Assembly: GCA_038252945.1 (NCBI GenBank)
Contig: JBBSHN010000130.1
Span: forward strand, 1 to 6,189
Direction of reading: 5' to 3'
Origin: JAUJOE01 sp038252945
GTDB taxonomy: Bacteria; Actinomycetota; Actinomycetes; Propionibacteriales; Nocardioidaceae
Length of the DNA stretch: 6,189 nt
The number at the start of each line of letters is the position of its first letter. The stretch's first letter is position 1. Made by a program: the position numbers and the translations under genes. The notes beneath the pieces are model-generated. The model had not been told where the DNA came from. It saw only the letters and a list, made by a program, of their open reading frames with translations, and did not search any database. This document shows positions 5,203 to 6,189 of the stretch, piece by piece.

Positions 5203-5209
5203 AACTTCG
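5194..5209. terminator. Inverted repeat between convergent genes
   Basis: CGAAGTT (5194-5200) and AACTTCG (5203-5209) are perfect 7-nt inverted arms around GA, and the structure includes the stop codon of the DUF1684 gene. Being symmetrical and placed between convergent genes, it could slow transcription from both sides. The loop would be tight and no T-run follows. ACCAGGT occurs on both sides (5184-5190 and 5212-5218). Confidence 0.4.
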
Positions 5210-5241
5210 CGACCAGGTCACTCTGTTGGCAAGCCCCTCCG

Positions 5242-5580
5242 TCACGTTTTGACGGTGGGATGGATCATCCACACGTTCGGCTCCCAGTAGGTCACCAGGT
5301 CCTGAGAGCAGTCGACCAGCAGCGGCGCGAGCCCGTCGGGGAATACGTAGCTGCCGGAGTCCGGTAGCAGCAGCTCTGTCCAGTTCTCCCAGTCGCTGAT
5401 CGTCCCGGTGATCTTCATCGAGGTTCGGTAAGACCGCTCCGATACGTGCTCCGAGTTGCTCGTGGACACGCATCCAGGGGTCGAAGTGTGTGCCGTCCCG
5501 CCGCCGCCAGCTGCGTCTATCCGGGTGCATTCGAACGGCGGGGAGCCTGTGGGCGACCGGCGGGAAGCCTGTCGGCGACG
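5242..5580 (-). pseudogene. Decayed gene, C-terminal part of an acetyltransferase-like protein
   Basis: Two minus-strand frames read as one protein. The upstream frame gives VRMHPDRRSWRRRDG and THFDPWMRVHEQLGARI. The downstream frame gives SMKITGTISDWENWTELL, PDSGSYVFPDGLAPLLVD and TYWEPNVWMIHPTVKT, ending at TGA (5244-5242). From memory this order ('HP..RSW...DGTHFDPW.R.HE.LGA', 'ITGT..DWE.WT', 'YWEPNVWM.H') matches the C-terminal part of a family often annotated as GNAT-type acetyltransferases; the annotation is uncertain. The frame changes near 5438-5442: one G too many in the coding strand, between ATC and GAGCGG, would explain it. A 22-nt tandem duplication at 5537-5580 causes a second shift. 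Removing one copy would join an upstream 'TERVADRLPA' to VRMHPDRRSW. No start codon, ribosome binding site or N-terminal domain can be found, so the gene is a remnant. Confidence 0.65.
5537..5580. repeat. 22-nt tandem duplication
   Basis: The units 5537-5558 and 5559-5580 are directly adjacent and match at 19 of 22 positions (differences at unit positions 7, 15 and 22). The core AGCCTGT-GGCGAC is identical apart from one base. The unit length is not a multiple of three, so the duplication shifts the frame of the decayed minus-strand gene in which it lies. Confidence 0.7.
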
Positions 5581-5595
5581 CGCTCGGTAAGGGTG

Positions 5596-5964
5596 TTACC
5601 TGTTCGAGTACGACTCGGGGCGAGCGGGGTATCTAGTGAGGAGAGCCGCTCGCGCCTCCCACACGACGTGCGCGTCTGCTAGGTCACGATTCAGGCTCAG
5701 CAAGTCCCTTAGCCGCTGCAGGGCATCCGAGACGGAAATGGGTGGCTCTGGACGGACCGTGGCGTTACCCGACTGCATATCGCGTTCACGTTGTGCGTGC
5801 TCGCAGAGGTACAAAAGCATGCGGTGAGCCTCGTCCATGGTTCGCCGACTCAGTGGCGGAAGAATCGTTGCCTGGTGAACGGTCACTGTGACCTCCGGCC
5901 CCAGCGGCTCTTCGAACGCCGATGGCGTGCCCTGGCTGAGCCGCGGAACTGTGGGATCGGCCAT
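5596..5964 (-). CDS. Hypothetical protein, 122 residues
   Basis: I do not recognise this protein. From ATG 5964 it reads MADPTVPRLSQGTPSAFEE, then VTVTVHQATILPPLSRRTMD, then a helical stretch EAHRMLLYLCEHAQRERDMQ. After NATVRPEPPISVSDALQRL comes RDLLSLNRDLADAHVVWEAR and a basic end. The translation is varied, with helix-like heptads at about 42-62 and 78-105, and lacks the Arg/Pro bias of shadow frames. No membrane segment or signal peptide is present, so a small cytoplasmic protein is likely. No clear ribosome binding site precedes the ATG. The first 82 nt overlap the end of the next minus-strand frame (5883-6164), so this is either a translationally coupled second gene or the second half of one gene split by a frameshift. 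The frame stays open upstream to 6057. Its 3' end overlaps the edge of the decayed gene. Confidence 0.48.
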   Translation of the reverse strand: MADPTVPRLSQGTPSAFEEPLGPEVTVTVHQATILPPLSRRTMDEAHRMLLYLCEHAQRERDMQSGNATVRPEPPISVSDALQRLRDLLSLNRDLADAHVVWEARAALLTRYPARPESYSNR

Positions 5965-6164
5965 GGCCAGCCGTAGTCCGTGCCTGCCACACCCTGCACG
6001 TTTCCGCTGGCAGAAGGCGCGATGACCGCTGGGATGGTGGTCTGTGCCGCGGCCCATTCATCGCTGTCAGCCGCCTGCGGACTCGCTGGATGCTGCGCGC
6101 GGCAACGGGAATGCAGCAGGTCAAGGTCGGTGGTCCGACGGCAGGTGCACTTCGTGGCAGGCAT
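5883..6164 (-). CDS. Hypothetical protein, 93 residues
   Basis: I do not recognise this protein. It starts MPATKCTCRRTTDLDLLHSR and continues with a Ala/Thr/Pro-rich middle (AAAQTTIPAVIAPSASG) and GTDYGWPWPIPQ. The end is very basic (RARHRRSKSRWGRRSQ). The start is well supported: AAAAGGAAG lies 6 nt before ATG 6164 on the minus strand. Codons in the first 75 positions mostly end in G or C, as expected of a real gene here. Cys6, Cys8 and Cys21 are close together, but there is no recognisable zinc motif. The last 25 or so residues, where it overlaps the 5596-5964 frame, look like noncoding translation. This suggests the original protein moved into the other frame near 5930-5970 and a single-base change split it. 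The promoter lies beyond the right edge. Confidence 0.5.
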   Translation of the reverse strand: MPATKCTCRRTTDLDLLHSRCRAQHPASPQAADSDEWAAAQTTIPAVIAPSASGNVQGVAGTDYGWPWPIPQFRGSARARHRRSKSRWGRRSQ

Positions 6165-6170
6165 GCGCGG

Positions 6171-6179
6171 CTTCCTTTT
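6171..6179 (-). promoter_or_regulatory. Ribosome binding site for the start at 6164
   Basis: On the minus strand AAAAGGAAG precedes the ATG by 6 nt. It is the best minus-strand ribosome binding site in the window and the strongest sign that translation really begins at 6164. Confidence 0.6.
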
Positions 6180-6189
6180 GTCCGGAATA

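Noticed and set aside
5301..5530. The minus-strand frame from 5530 to 5147 taken as one intact 127-residue protein
   Set aside because: Its second half is Arg-rich shadow sequence while the conserved-looking continuation is in the adjacent frame, so it is a frameshifted remnant.
1..6189. CRISPR array, toxin-antitoxin pair or defence operon
   Set aside because: No regularly spaced identical repeats were seen, and the small or regulatory genes present do not pair in a way that matches known systems.

Overview
The window looks like chromosomal accessory DNA from a high-GC Gram-positive bacterium (Actinomycetota). The evidence is high overall GC, codons that mostly end in G or C, frequent GTG starts, and a 44-residue Lys-rich protein of a type common in actinobacteria. 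The genus cannot be fixed from the sequence. The genes are ordinary metabolic and regulatory singletons, not one operon. They are mixed with broken genes and a gene-poor stretch holding repeats and palindromes.

Layout from left to right. Positions 1-189 hold the 3' end of a VOC/glyoxalase-fold gene (+). Two inverted repeats follow, then a complete class I SAM-dependent methyltransferase (+, 341-1114). A strong hairpin lies behind it, followed by a small gene with a textbook ribosome binding site (+, 1324-1458) encoding a very basic 44-residue protein. Positions 1459-2011 hold no convincing gene. They do hold a pair of 17-18 nt direct repeats, two 12-bp perfect palindromes, a possible scrap of a transposase-like reading frame, and a compound hairpin. 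A secreted PQQ-type beta-propeller protein is on the minus strand (2012-3502). Divergent from it are a second VOC gene broken by a single-base frameshift (+, 3653-4026), an ArsR-type winged-helix regulator preceded by a good dyad (+, 4150-4455), and a DUF1684 protein (+, 4582-5202). Convergent to these is a decayed minus-strand gene (about 5242-5580) carrying one frameshift and a 22-nt tandem duplication. The right edge has two overlapping minus-strand reading frames of unknown function (5596-5964 and 5883-6164).

Functional connections are weak. The ArsR-type regulator probably controls itself through the dyad upstream of its start and might also affect its neighbours. The two VOC sequences have no shared pathway visible here. 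I see no CRISPR array, tRNA, rRNA, intact transposase, toxin-antitoxin pair or recognised defence system. The most interesting material is the concentration of decay and repeat structure at 1600-1980 and 5240-5640, the possible operator at 4108-4128, and the mutually exclusive hairpins before the small basic gene. I do not see a complete new system.
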